A stretch of DNA of 33,052 bases from a virus. This document shows, piece by piece, positions 14,041 to 22,618 of this stretch. The stretch lies in the IMG/VR virus record IMGVR_UViG_3300004369_000072, positions 1 to 33,052 of that record. One strand, 5' to 3'. How positions within the stretch are numbered: the first letter of the stretch is position 1; every line of letters begins with the position of its first letter. Both the position numbers and the translations under genes were made by a program. The notes below the pieces were generated by a model that saw only the letters and a list, made by a program, of their open reading frames with translations, was not told where the DNA came from and did not search any database.

Positions 14041-14046
14041 TATTTA
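14041..14046 (-). promoter_or_regulatory. Late promoter core for HNH gene
   Basis: The minus strand reads CGTAAATA, ending 5 nt before the ATG at 14035. This position decides the start codon of the HNH gene. Confidence 0.5.
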
Positions 14047-14104
14047 CGTGCCCTATATAGGTACCACAGAAAGTCAAGATAATGACGTAAAAACTGTAAA
14101 ATGC

Positions 14105-14112
14105 TATAAATA
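14105..14112 (+). promoter_or_regulatory. Late promoter, full TATAAATA, for sheath operon
   Basis: A perfect TATAAATA lies 34 bases before the gp18 ATG, which has an AAGGAG ribosome site at 14134-14139. The leader contains a 12-bp palindrome, TACAAATTTGTA (14123-14134), abutting the ribosome site. Unlike most late promoters here, this one leaves room for a conventional leader. Confidence 0.75.
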
Positions 14113-14146
14113 AGTCTAGTACTACAAATTTGTAAGGAGAATTTAA

Positions 14147-17100
14147 ATGGCACTAACATCACCAGGTGTTGAAGTTACAGTAATAGATGAGAGTTTTTAC
14201 GTTCCAGCAGATGCAGGATCTACTCCATTAATGATCGTAGCAACAGCGAGCAACAAATACAATGGATCAGGAACAGGTATTGCGGCAGGTACACGATCTG
14301 CAAATGCAAATACAGTTTACCTAATATCTTCACAAAGAGAATTAACAGAGACTTTCGGTGATCCAAAATTTTACACAGATTCATCAGGCAATTCATTAAA
14401 TGGCTACGAGTTAAACGAATATGGTTTACAAGCGGCTTATTCATTCTTAGGAATTGCTAACAGAGCATTCGTATTAAGAGCGAATGTAGATCTAGGACAA
14501 TTAACTGGTAGTGCAACTGCTCCAACAGCATCTCCTTCGAATGGCACTTACTGGTACGATTTAACAGCGTCAGTTCCAGGTATTTTTGAGTGGTCAAGAA
14601 CAGACCAAGCATTCACAACAATCGCACCAATCTACATCACATCAACTGATGATTTAGTTGGCGGTTTATCTACAGGTGCTCCATTAACATCGATTGGATC
14701 AAAAGGTGACTATGCTATCAATACTACTCACGTAACAAATAAAATTTACTATAAAACATCATCAAACACTTGGGTACAAGTGGGCAGTGATGCGTGGGAA
14801 TCAGCAATAGGTTCAGGTGCATTATTCCAACAGTCTTCACACATTAATAGACCAGAATGGAAAACTGCTGAAGACAATGCGGCAACTGGGTCAGTTTGGT
14901 TCAAAACTACAACTCCAAATGCAGGTGCTGACGTTGCGATAAAACTTTACAGTTCATCTACAGAAGCTTGGGGCACAGTAGACGCTCCATTCTATGGAAA
15001 CAACCAAGCGGCAATTTATGGCATTGATCCAGCTAACGGTGGAACAAGCATTTCAATTGGAACACTTTACACTCAGTACAACGTGACTGAACAGAGTGAA
15101 CTGGGTGCTTTTGATTCTACAAACAGAGTGGCCGACTATCAGGTGTTTAGATATGAAGGTGGTACAACAACTATTACTTCAAACAATACTGCTCCATCAT
15201 TCACAAGCAGTAACACATTTTATATTTCAGAATCAGTAAAATCAAGTGGCAGTATGTCAACTCCGGTATTAGCAACATTGGCTGGTACAGCGGCGGCTGA
15301 CTTTGTTACAGCAATATCTGGTGTTGGTTTAACTAACGTTTCAGCAGAAGTATTATCAACTGGTGCAATCAGAATTACACACGCACTAGGTGGTGAGATT
15401 AGAATGTCAAACGTTACAGGAACTCCATTAGATGATGCAGGTTTTGGTACAGCCAATGCTCACTCATATGGAACATACACAGAGAACTCTGCTACACTAG
15501 TAGACAACTTGTATGATGCTCCGGCGGGTGCTACAGAAGACTCAACTCAACAGTTTGCATCTGTGGTTGCTTCTAACTGGAAAAGATTATCTTACACTGC
15601 TTCAATGACTGCACCAACAAGTACTCCAGTAAATGGAACACTTTGGTATGATACAAATTTAGAAGCAGATATTTTAAGTCATAACGGAACTACTTGGGTG
15701 GGTTATAAAAATGATGCTAATTTAACAAACACTGACCCTAATGGTCCTCAATTCTCAGCAACTAAACCTACTACACAGTCAGACGGTACTGCACTAGTAA
15801 ATGGTGACTTATGGATTGACACAAGCGATTTAGAAAATTATCCAAAAATTTATAAATGGGACACATCATTAGCTGATGGTGCTGATTTTGCGGCAATTGA
15901 TAAAACAGATCAAACCACAGAAAATGGTATCGTGTTTGCTGATGCTAGATACAACAAAACATCTGGCAGAACTGACTCTAACAGCGAAGGCGGAGTAGGT
16001 ACTGCGGCAAGCATTAAAGATTTATTAAGTGATAACTTCTTAGATCCAGATGCTCCAGATCCAGCATTATATCCAAAAGGTATCTTGTTGTTCAACACAA
16101 GAAGATCTGGTTACAATGTAAAAGAATATAAACAAAACTATATTAACACAACAACTTATCCAGGCTCTGGAAGTTCAACTAAAGGTAACATTAGATATTC
16201 TAATGAATCAGTTGCAGACTACTTCTCCGACAGATGGGTAACAAAATCTGCAAACAATGCAAATGGCTCAGGTACATTTGGTAGAAAAGCAGTGAGAAAA
16301 GTTATTGTTGCTCAACTAAAAGCAGAGATTAACACAAACCAAGCGATTAGAGAAGATCAAAGAGGATTTAACATAATTGCTTGTCCAGGTTATTCTGAAA
16401 TGATTTCAGAGATGGTTAACTTAAATGCTGATAGAAATTACACAGCATTTATATTAGGTGATACTCCAATGAGATTATCTAGTTCAGCGACCGCGATCAC
16501 TAACTGGGCAAATAACTCAGCAGGTGCAATTGATAACGGTGAAGACGGATTAGTAACTTCAAGTGATTATTTAGGAGTGTTTTATCCATCAGGAAAAACT
16601 ACTGATAATACAGGTAACAACATTATAGTACCAGCAAGTCATATGATGCTAAGAACACTAGCAAACAACGACAACGTTGGATACCCTTGGTTTGCTCCAG
16701 CAGGCACAAGAAGAGGTATTGTGGACAACGCAACAGCAGTTGGATATATTGATTCTGCAACTGGTGAATTCCAAACAGTTTCATTGAGTGAATCAGTGAG
16801 AGACAGTATGCACGAAGTTAAAGTTAACCCACTTACATTCTTCTCAGGTACTGGAATTGTTAACTTTGGTAACTTAACTAAAGCAACAGGCAGTTCAGCA
16901 CTAGATAGAATTAACGTAGCAAGATTAACAGTGTATCTACGAACACAACTGGACAAAATTGCTAAACCTTTTATATTTGAGCCAAACGATCAGTTAACTC
17001 GAAATGAAATCAAAGGAGCAATTGACAGTTTCTTATTAGAACTAGTAGGACAAAGAGCACTGTATGACTTCTTAGTTGTGTGTGACGAAACAAACAACAC

Positions 17101-17227
17101 TGCGGCTAGAATCGATAGAAACGAACTGTATGTAGACATAGCGATTGAACCTGTGAAATCTGTGGAATTTATCTACATACCTTTGAGAATTAAAAACACA
17201 GGCGAAATAGCGAAACTAGGAGCATAA
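14147..17227 (+). CDS. gp18: Tail sheath protein, gp18-like, enlarged
   Basis: The contractile sheath subunit, 1026 residues against 659 in T4. The N-terminus (MALTSPGVEVTVIDESFYVP, then VYLISSQRELTETFGDP and GLQAAYSFLGIANRAFVLRA, to about 115) and the C-terminal third (about 720-1026, including RGFNIIACPGYSE and AKPFIFEPNDQLTRNEIKGA) are sheath-like. The middle (about 120-600) is expanded. It carries three fibre-like modules: NGTYWYD-FEWS (about 132-152), NGTLWYD-HNGTTWVGY (about 496-520) and NGDLWIDTSDLENYPKIYKW (about 552-571), plus NTWVQVG and GSVWFKT segments. Such insertions should project on the outside of the sheath. gp19 follows after 3 bases, so the two are co-translated from one TATAAATA-driven message. 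Confidence 0.95.
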   Translation: MALTSPGVEVTVIDESFYVPADAGSTPLMIVATASNKYNGSGTGIAAGTRSANANTVYLISSQRELTETFGDPKFYTDSSGNSLNGYELNEYGLQAAYSFLGIANRAFVLRANVDLGQLTGSATAPTASPSNGTYWYDLTASVPGIFEWSRTDQAFTTIAPIYITSTDDLVGGLSTGAPLTSIGSKGDYAINTTHVTNKIYYKTSSNTWVQVGSDAWESAIGSGALFQQSSHINRPEWKTAEDNAATGSVWFKTTTPNAGADVAIKLYSSSTEAWGTVDAPFYGNNQAAIYGIDPANGGTSISIGTLYTQYNVTEQSELGAFDSTNRVADYQVFRYEGGTTTITSNNTAPSFTSSNTFYISESVKSSGSMSTPVLATLAGTAAADFVTAISGVGLTNVSAEVLSTGAIRITHALGGEIRMSNVTGTPLDDAGFGTANAHSYGTYTENSATLVDNLYDAPAGATEDSTQQFASVVASNWKRLSYTASMTAPTSTPVNGTLWYDTNLEADILSHNGTTWVGYKNDANLTNTDPNGPQFSATKPTTQSDGTALVNGDLWIDTSDLENYPKIYKWDTSLADGADFAAIDKTDQTTENGIVFADARYNKTSGRTDSNSEGGVGTAASIKDLLSDNFLDPDAPDPALYPKGILLFNTRRSGYNVKEYKQNYINTTTYPGSGSSTKGNIRYSNESVADYFSDRWVTKSANNANGSGTFGRKAVRKVIVAQLKAEINTNQAIREDQRGFNIIACPGYSEMISEMVNLNADRNYTAFILGDTPMRLSSSATAITNWANNSAGAIDNGEDGLVTSSDYLGVFYPSGKTTDNTGNNIIVPASHMMLRTLANNDNVGYPWFAPAGTRRGIVDNATAVGYIDSATGEFQTVSLSESVRDSMHEVKVNPLTFFSGTGIVNFGNLTKATGSSALDRINVARLTVYLRTQLDKIAKPFIFEPNDQLTRNEIKGAIDSFLLELVGQRALYDFLVVCDETNNTAARIDRNELYVDIAIEPVKSVEFIYIPLRIKNTGEIAKLGA

Positions 17228-17230
17228 TAA

Positions 17231-17857
17231 ATGGCGATATCAACATTAAGTAAATTTACAGTTCCACTAGCAAACGATCAAAGTTCAGCATCGCAAGGTT
17301 TGTTGATGCCAAAACTACAGTATCGTTTTAGAGTGGTTCTTGAGAACTTCGGTGTGTCTACACCAAGATCAGAATTAACCAAACAAGTGATTGACGTTAC
17401 AAGACCAAATTTAACATTTGATGAAGTAACACTAGATGTTTACAACTCAAGAGTTAGACTTGCTGGTAAACACACTTGGGAGGCGATCACACTTAACCTT
17501 AGAGATGATGTTAACAACTCAGTATCTAAATTGGTTGGTGAACAGGTTCAGAAACAGTTCGACTTCTTTGAACAGGCTTCAGCGGCTTCTGGTATTGACT
17601 ACAAATTCACTACAAGAATTGAAATGCTTGACGGTGGAAATGGCGCGACAGCACCAGGCATATTAGAAACTTGGGAACTTTATGGCTCATTTGTACAATC
17701 AGTGAACTACAACACATTAGCATACGGCACAAGCGATCCAGTTACAATTACATTACAAATTAGATACGATAACGCAGTCCAAACTCCACAAGGCACCGGA
17801 ATTGGCTCAGCATTAACAAGAACTATCGGCTCATTGAGCACAGGTGGTGGTATATAA
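17231..17857 (+). CDS. gp19: Tail tube protein, gp19-like
   Basis: The inner tail-tube subunit, 208 residues (T4 gp19 has 163). Typical features are LMPKLQYRFRVVLENFG, TKQVIDVTRPNLTFDEVTLD and GKHTWEAITLNLRDDVNNSV. Later come an ETWELYGSFVQSVNYNTLAYG strand region and the terminal TITLQIRYDNAVQ. It stacks as hexamers inside the gp18 sheath. It starts 3 bases after the gp18 stop (TAATAAATGG). A strong intrinsic terminator closes the two-gene operon. Confidence 0.93.
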   Translation: MAISTLSKFTVPLANDQSSASQGLLMPKLQYRFRVVLENFGVSTPRSELTKQVIDVTRPNLTFDEVTLDVYNSRVRLAGKHTWEAITLNLRDDVNNSVSKLVGEQVQKQFDFFEQASAASGIDYKFTTRIEMLDGGNGATAPGILETWELYGSFVQSVNYNTLAYGTSDPVTITLQIRYDNAVQTPQGTGIGSALTRTIGSLSTGGGI

Positions 17858-17882
17858 TTCTAAATAGCATTAAAAACAAAAG

Positions 17883-17907
17883 AAGCGTCATTAAGACGCT
17901 TTTTTTG
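17883..17907 (+). terminator. Intrinsic terminator after gp19
   Basis: AAGCGTC (17883-17889), loop ATTAA, GACGCTT (17895-17901) is followed by T to 17906. The next late promoter (17912-17919) begins only about 5 bases later. Confidence 0.92.
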
Positions 17908-17911
17908 TGGC

Positions 17912-17919
17912 TATAAATA
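17912..17919 (+). promoter_or_regulatory. Late promoter, full TATAAATA, 5 nt from ATG
   Basis: A perfect TATAAATA ends 5 nt before the ATG at 17925. With T4-like spacing, transcription would start at about 17925, the A of the start codon, so the message would be leaderless. Confidence 0.8.
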
Positions 17920-17924
17920 ACACT

Positions 17925-19316
17925 ATGCCAAGTATTAATAATTTTTTATCGGGTTTCTCAAATGGTCTTCCAGGAATGAAAGACTTCAGGCACGCGAGTC
18001 GTTTATATCTAGATGATAATCACAAACTTGCTCCCAAACAGAAATGGTTATTTCACGTCGTATTTGATATCGATAATACTATTCCAGCAAGAAGATTTAC
18101 AAACAACGAACAGTTAGAACTTAATATGCTCGTTAAGACTTGTGAGCTACCTAAGTACGATATGAGTCTAGAAGAAAAACTTCAATACAATAAGAAAGTT
18201 TATGTTGGAACAAGAATAAAATATAGTCCTGTATCTATAACATTTCATGACGACCAAGCAGACACTGTAAATGCTTTCTGGAAATCCTATTATGAATATC
18301 ATATCGCAGATTCTTTAACAGTGGCCAATGTGGGAGGACCTAATGGATTTACAAAAGATGATATGTATAGAGATACAAAATTAGTCAGTCAATTTGGTAT
18401 GGACAATGCTACACGAAGGAAAGAACCACTATTAAAATCTATTCAAATATTTGCTTTACACAAAAAAAGATTTACAAGTTTTACATTGATCAATCCCGTA
18501 ATTGGATCATTCAGTCACGACACACTGGATCAAACAGATGGTCAAGGTCTAATGACTAACACCATGCAAATTTTTTATGAAACAGTTTTATATGGTGCTG
18601 GTATTGTTAATAAAGTCGATATTGGAGGGTTCGCTACATTACATTACGATTTAGAACCATCACCGTTATCAGTATTAGGAAGAGGTACAACGAGTATTTT
18701 TGGTCCTGGAGGAATTATTGATGGCGTTGGTTCAGTAATTAAAAATTATCAAGAAGGCAATGTGTTTGGTGCTGTGGTTGGTGCGATTAATACCTACAAC
18801 AACGCTAAAAAAATCAAAGCCAAAGATGCTGTGAAAGAAGAATTAAAAGGTATAGTAAAAGAAGGTGTGGTAGAAATTGGCAAACAGGCAGGAACAATCA
18901 CAACTGCTCCTGTAGGCAATTACTATATGGGTGCCGCAGTTGCTACTGCCGCAATTGCATCGGCGGCGGCTACAAATAAATTAAATGAAAGAACCACAAA
19001 CAATAAAATTATTTCTAATCCAATATTAGATACGCAAAAATATTTGTCACCCACAGAATCATTTAATCTTATTCAAAATAATCAAACAGCCAGAGACAGA
19101 GTTGCGGCTAGTATCTATTACAAAGCGATAGGATCGAGAAAAGGTCTCAGCATCAACGAAAGCGAAATAGAATACACAGCATCTCCTGATGCCGTTAAAA
19201 ATGTTTATAGAAGCAGAGCATTAACTGACACAACTAAATTAGTGAGTGATGGCTACCTCTATATCAATAGAGCCAACAACCAAGTGAATCTAAATGCAGA
19301 AAAGGCATCGTTATAA
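17925..19316 (+). CDS. Tail tube or baseplate-associated virion protein
   Basis: A 463-residue protein beginning MPSINNFLSGFSNGLPGMKDF. The first 240 residues resemble a structural family of marine T4-like phages: ASRLYLDDNHKLAPKQKWLF, LNMLVKTCELPKYDM, KIKYSPVSITFHDD-type strands, FWKSYYEYHIADS, and TLINPVIGSFSHDTLDQTDG. This layout is reminiscent of tube-fold proteins (gp19/gp54-like), so a role as tube initiator or tube-like baseplate protein is plausible. The C-terminal half has an Ala-rich stretch (GAAVATAAIASAAATNK) and is less clear. A GTG 18 nt upstream lies before the likely transcript start, so I prefer the ATG. The next gene begins 1 base after its stop. Confidence 0.8.
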   Translation: MPSINNFLSGFSNGLPGMKDFRHASRLYLDDNHKLAPKQKWLFHVVFDIDNTIPARRFTNNEQLELNMLVKTCELPKYDMSLEEKLQYNKKVYVGTRIKYSPVSITFHDDQADTVNAFWKSYYEYHIADSLTVANVGGPNGFTKDDMYRDTKLVSQFGMDNATRRKEPLLKSIQIFALHKKRFTSFTLINPVIGSFSHDTLDQTDGQGLMTNTMQIFYETVLYGAGIVNKVDIGGFATLHYDLEPSPLSVLGRGTTSIFGPGGIIDGVGSVIKNYQEGNVFGAVVGAINTYNNAKKIKAKDAVKEELKGIVKEGVVEIGKQAGTITTAPVGNYYMGAAVATAAIASAAATNKLNERTTNNKIISNPILDTQKYLSPTESFNLIQNNQTARDRVAASIYYKAIGSRKGLSINESEIEYTASPDAVKNVYRSRALTDTTKLVSDGYLYINRANNQVNLNAEKASL

Positions 19317-19317
19317 T

Positions 19318-19695
19318 ATGGCTAACTTTTATACAAATCTTCCTCAGAAAGACAAAGACAATTTACAAAAGACTATTAACGATCTTACCCAAAATCAATA
19401 CACAGAGACATTCGAATTCAACGCTAATGACTACGATGCCACTGTGGGATTTTTTGTGAAAAGAAATTTTGATCGACAGCCTGCTGAAGAAATTGCTTAT
19501 GTGATATTACAACAGGCCAAAATAGATGCTGTGCCTGTGACACAAATATTAGACATCTTAAAAAAAGCAGAGTTGGCACAACTTAACGATTTACTCACAG
19601 TGATACTAAATTCTAACAGATATAAATCTAGTAGATTGGGTGTTAAGAACGATAGACAAACCAAAGATCTAGTCTCTAGAAATATTAGAGCATAA
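19318..19695 (+). CDS. Conserved phage protein, 125 aa, probable virion assembly role
   Basis: A 125-residue, largely helical protein starting MANFYTNLPQKDKDNLQKTI. It contains YDATVGFFVKRNFDRQPAEE, an AYVILQQAKIDAVPV helix and, near the end, LNSNRYKSSRLGVKND. It looks like a small conserved protein that accompanies tail and head genes in T4-like marine phages; its role is unknown to me. An upstream in-frame ATG (19294) lies inside the previous gene, so the ATG directly after that stop is preferred. The stop overlaps the ATG of gp4 by one base (TAATG). The genes at 17925, 19318 and 19695 therefore form a tightly coupled set. Confidence 0.78.
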   Translation: MANFYTNLPQKDKDNLQKTINDLTQNQYTETFEFNANDYDATVGFFVKRNFDRQPAEEIAYVILQQAKIDAVPVTQILDILKKAELAQLNDLLTVILNSNRYKSSRLGVKNDRQTKDLVSRNIRA

Positions 19696-20129
19696 TGAAA
19701 TTCGCACACGGCAAATTTGTCATGAAGAATCCTGCCAAATATGTGGGATTAAAAACTCCTACCTATAGAAGTGGTTGGGAACATTCGTTTATGCGACTGT
19801 GTGACGAACATCCAAACGTATATCAGTGGGCATCGGAATCAATTAAAATTCCTTATCGTCATCCTATCACAGGCAAATACACCATCTATGTGCCAGACTT
19901 TTTTATTGTGTATGTGGACAAAAACGGTCGTAAACACGCTGAACTAGTTGAAGTTAAACCAATGAATCAAACCAATATGCGTGATGCTGGTAAAAGTATT
20001 GCTAAGAAAACACAGGTGGTTATCAATCACGCTAAATGGGAAGCCGCAAGTGCGTATGCTCGACAGAATAGAATCACATTCAGAGTACTCAGTGAAGAAC
20101 AATTATTCCACCAAGGTAAACGCAAGTAA
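19695..20129 (+). CDS. gp4: Head completion nuclease, gp4-like
   Basis: A 144-residue PD-(D/E)XK-type protein resembling T4 gp4 (also called gp50), a head-completion protein with a TnsA-like nuclease fold. The pattern is TYRSGWEHSFMRLCDEHP (E29), IYVPDFFIVYV (D68) and ELVEVKP (E86 and K88), which supplies a complete E...PD...ExK set. The N-terminus has the conserved GKFVMKNPAKYVG stretch. In T4 the protein finishes packaged heads before tail joining, and nuclease activity is plausible from the motif. It starts within the previous stop and is followed 9 bases later by gp16, matching a packaging and head-maturation context. Confidence 0.88.
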   Translation: MKFAHGKFVMKNPAKYVGLKTPTYRSGWEHSFMRLCDEHPNVYQWASESIKIPYRHPITGKYTIYVPDFFIVYVDKNGRKHAELVEVKPMNQTNMRDAGKSIAKKTQVVINHAKWEAASAYARQNRITFRVLSEEQLFHQGKRK

Positions 20130-20132
20130 ATA
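20127..20132 (+). promoter_or_regulatory. Late promoter core 6 nt from ATG
   Basis: TAAATA overlaps the gp4 stop codon and ends 6 nt before the gp16 ATG at 20139, with no ribosome site between. Confidence 0.5.
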
Positions 20133-20138
20133 CCTTAG

Positions 20139-20663
20139 ATGACAAAAAAGTTAGAAGACATACTCAATTTACCAAATGTCAAAGATGCATTTAAAAAAGT
20201 AGATGCTAAAGAAAAAGCACGTGAAGATAAAGATTCAGAAAGATCCATACCAAAAAATGTAGATCCTAAGACTGCCAAAGCACTGCAACAGACCTATGCA
20301 GAATTTGATAAGATTGCGGCCGCATTGCCACAGGTAAAAGGGCTAGGTGAGCTGAGTGATTTAGAATTGGATAAACTGGCTGGTGAAGCAGAAGAGAGTT
20401 ATAAGAATCTAATGGATTTGGGAATGAACGTGGATTCACGTTACTCGGGACGTATATTTGAGGTTGCTTCCACAATGTTGCGTAATGCTATAGATGCTAA
20501 AAACAACAAGATTACAAACAAATTAAAGATGATCGAACTGCAACTTAAGAAGTTAAAAATAGACAAAGACGGTGTGGATGACACTGGTAGCCCTATAGAA
20601 AGTGAAGGCACTATTATCAGCGATCGTAACGAGTTAATGAAGAAACTACTGAAAAAAGACTAA
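20139..20663 (+). CDS. gp16: Terminase small subunit, gp16-like
   Basis: A 174-residue, highly charged helical protein resembling T4 gp16, which regulates DNA recognition and the ATPase of the large terminase. Recognisable stretches are AEESYKNLMDLGMNVDSRYS, FEVASTMLRNAIDAKNNKI and NKLKMIELQLKKLKIDKD, the long central coiled-coil helices of the family. The N-terminus is Lys/Asp-rich. It lies between gp4 and the gene at 20676. The large terminase gp17 is four genes further on, whereas gp16 and gp17 are adjacent in T4. The assignment is by pattern and context. Confidence 0.8.
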   Translation: MTKKLEDILNLPNVKDAFKKVDAKEKAREDKDSERSIPKNVDPKTAKALQQTYAEFDKIAAALPQVKGLGELSDLELDKLAGEAEESYKNLMDLGMNVDSRYSGRIFEVASTMLRNAIDAKNNKITNKLKMIELQLKKLKIDKDGVDDTGSPIESEGTIISDRNELMKKLLKKD

Positions 20664-20666
20664 ATA
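20661..20666 (+). promoter_or_regulatory. Late promoter core 9 nt from ATG
   Basis: TAAATA starts at the gp16 stop and is immediately followed by an ATG at 20667. The next in-frame ATG at 20676 is 9 nt downstream. The promoter position favours the second ATG. Confidence 0.5.
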
Positions 20667-20675
20667 ATGCTGTAT

Positions 20676-21299
20676 ATGAGTAATTTTAAGCAATATCTAA
20701 CAGAAAGTACTAAAGAGTACCAGTATAAAATTAAAGTTGCTGGTGATATATCTGACGATTTTGGTACGAGAATGGAAACAGCGTTGAAAAAGTACGATGT
20801 TAAGAGTCTTTCGAAAGGCAAGAAAACACCAATACAAGAAACTCCATTAGATTTTCCAAATTTAAAAAATACTTCTGTCACAATATTTGATGCTGTAACT
20901 AACTATCCAGCATCTACATTTGAAATGCGTCATTATCTAGCTGATTACATGAATATACCGGTGAATCAAATCGTTACAAGAAAACCAGGCGAGCCTACAG
21001 AAGAATATCAAGAAGAAATGAAAGCAAAACCCACTTCAGAATTCAAAGCAAAATTACAAGATGTTGAATACAAAGACGCACCAAAAGTAAAAGCAGATGA
21101 AGTGTATGGTGACAAGGCAAACCAAAGCCTATTAAAAGAATTATTAAAAGCTAAACAAGAAAAATACGAAATCGAAAAAGGTTCTGATAACAAAACTCAA
21201 GACATTCAACCTAAAGAAGAAAAGGGTTCTACTTCTCCAGTACAAGCGGCACACAAAGGCGCAGTTAAAGGCAACCCACACCCAGCAAAAGGAAAATAA
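20676..21299 (+). CDS. Conserved phage protein with Lys-rich tail
   Basis: A 207-residue protein starting MSNFKQYLTESTKEYQYKIK. The first 100 residues look folded (KIKVAGDISDDFG, KKTPIQETPLDFPNLKN, VTIFDAVTNYPASTFEMRHY). The rest is Lys/Glu/Pro-rich and probably disordered (KADEVYGDKANQSLLKELLK, then HKGAVKGNPHPAKGK at the end). Similar proteins occur near head genes in T4-like marine phages. A structural or scaffold-associated role is inferred from position between gp16 and gp17. An alternative start at 20667 would add MLY. The next gene starts 3 bases after the stop. Confidence 0.75.
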   Translation: MSNFKQYLTESTKEYQYKIKVAGDISDDFGTRMETALKKYDVKSLSKGKKTPIQETPLDFPNLKNTSVTIFDAVTNYPASTFEMRHYLADYMNIPVNQIVTRKPGEPTEEYQEEMKAKPTSEFKAKLQDVEYKDAPKVKADEVYGDKANQSLLKELLKAKQEKYEIEKGSDNKTQDIQPKEEKGSTSPVQAAHKGAVKGNPHPAKGK

Positions 21300-21302
21300 T
21301 TT

Positions 21303-22208
21303 ATGGAAATGATTGACATTCTATCAACTTTACAAAAAATTCAAGAAAGCAATCCAACGTTAGATATTTCAGACGCAATTAAAGGTGCCGAGATGACACA
21401 AACAACTCAAGAAGGCACTTTCAAAGAAATCGATACTGCGAAAAAAGAAAAAGCAAGACTATACGCACGATTAAAAGATTTAAAAGCTAAGTACAATGCT
21501 CAAATGGCAGGTCAATGGGACGGTGAGCCGGAAGACACAGAAGAAGAAATTGAAAAAATAGAAAAAGAATTAGGTATGAGTCAAGAGTCTGTACAAGAAG
21601 CAAAACCAGATTTTTTAGATCTAGACAAAGACGGTAATAAAACAGAACCAATGACAAAAGCGGCAAAGGATAAAGAAATGAAAAAAGAAACAGTACAAGA
21701 AGCAATCACAATGACTGCTGAAACTCCTCAAGAAGCGAGCGTGTTAATGCAAATTTTAAAACTAGCAGGTATTGAACCAAAACCTGTAGATGACCAAATG
21801 ATCAATCAACCATCTGAGCAAGAAAGCGGTAAAGCAGAAGAAATGTATGCTAATGAACCACAAACATCTGTAAAAGGTATCGACGCAATCATAAACAAAG
21901 GCAGTGATGATTTACACAGAGCCAAAGGTGCTTATGTTAAAGCGGCTGGCGGTGATAACCCAATGGCTATCGGCGAAGGTGAATTGTCTGAAGAAGAATT
22001 ATCAAACTCACTTAGAGCACAATACGAAAGTTTCAAACAAGCATATCAAACAGAAGCATCCAAAGCAAAAGAAAAAAAAGAATCAGTAGAAGTAAACGAA
22101 GAAGATGCTTACGATGGCACTCCTGCAGAAGTTAAAAAAATTAGAGAAAAAGAAAAAAAAGCAAAAGAAAAAGCTGATGCTGAAAAAGCAGTTGAGAAAG
22201 GTAAATAA
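21303..22208 (+). CDS. Acidic/Lys-rich structural-type protein with DxDxDG motif
   Basis: A 301-residue, extremely charged protein (Glu, Lys, Ala), probably mostly helical or disordered. Residues 102-117 (PDFLDLDKDGNKTEPM) contain a DxDxDG loop like a calcium-binding dockerin or EF-hand half. A MQILKLAGIEPKP segment (about 148-160) resembles short motifs in the 811-aa protein at 24516. The C-terminus is a run of Lys/Glu/Ala (EVKKIREKEKKAKEKADAEK). Composition suits a scaffold, core or tape-like virion component, but I cannot choose. Gaps of 3 and 5 bases to its neighbours indicate one operon with the genes at 20676 and 22214. Confidence 0.75.
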   Translation: MEMIDILSTLQKIQESNPTLDISDAIKGAEMTQTTQEGTFKEIDTAKKEKARLYARLKDLKAKYNAQMAGQWDGEPEDTEEEIEKIEKELGMSQESVQEAKPDFLDLDKDGNKTEPMTKAAKDKEMKKETVQEAITMTAETPQEASVLMQILKLAGIEPKPVDDQMINQPSEQESGKAEEMYANEPQTSVKGIDAIINKGSDDLHRAKGAYVKAAGGDNPMAIGEGELSEEELSNSLRAQYESFKQAYQTEASKAKEKKESVEVNEEDAYDGTPAEVKKIREKEKKAKEKADAEKAVEKGK

Positions 22209-22213
22209 GACAT

Positions 22214-22588
22214 ATGGCAACAGTTACTAGACAAACAGGTTTACAAGCAACAGTAGGCACAATGTATAGTCCCAACTGTAACGTTTATCTTTTCACAATC
22301 AAAAAAGGTGACACCGTAGCAGTTGATTTACGAGCAGAAGATGATGCTGTTAACGAAACTGTAGAACAAATTATTAAAGAATTCAATCCTCAAGCATACT
22401 TTATCACTAACGATGCTTCAGGAAAGATTCACATGGTTTTAGATAAAAGCCAAAACAGTGCTTCTGAATTACAAGTTCAATTGAGAAGAATTAGTGATTC
22501 CGTTGACGACGGATCCACAGTAGGACCAAATTTAGTTGATATCGGTGGTTCAACAGTAGTTGCGGCTTCTTCAATTACAGTAGCATAA
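22214..22588 (+). CDS. Unknown 124-aa protein, possible virion decoration
   Basis: A 124-residue soluble protein starting MATVTRQTGLQATVGTMYSP. It contains NVYLFTIKKGDTVAVDLRAE and an Ala/Ser/Val-rich, beta-like end (VDIGGSTVVAASSITVA). The alternating hydrophobic pattern suggests a small beta protein. No catalytic motif is visible. It begins 5 bases after the preceding stop, so it is probably co-expressed with the two charged proteins upstream. It is followed by a T-rich stretch (22588-22595) without a clear hairpin. I do not recognise the family; a head-decoration or accessory role is only a contextual guess. Confidence 0.7.
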   Translation: MATVTRQTGLQATVGTMYSPNCNVYLFTIKKGDTVAVDLRAEDDAVNETVEQIIKEFNPQAYFITNDASGKIHMVLDKSQNSASELQVQLRRISDSVDDGSTVGPNLVDIGGSTVVAASSITVA

Positions 22589-22607
22589 TTTTTTTACCAA
22601 CAATCAC

Positions 22608-22613
22608 TAAATA
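22608..22613 (+). promoter_or_regulatory. Late promoter core 5 nt from ATG
   Basis: CTAAATA ends 5 nt before the ATG at 22619, separated from it only by five T. Confidence 0.5.
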
Positions 22614-22618
22614 TTTTT

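Noticed and set aside
14036-14077. Longer N-terminus for the HNH gene
   Set aside because: The ATG at 14077 is upstream of the TAAATA that ends 5 nt before the ATG at 14035, and the first Cys pair starts right after the latter.
17907-17924. GTG start extending the 17925 gene upstream
   Set aside because: It overlaps the terminator T run and the TATAAATA box, so it lies upstream of the likely transcript start.
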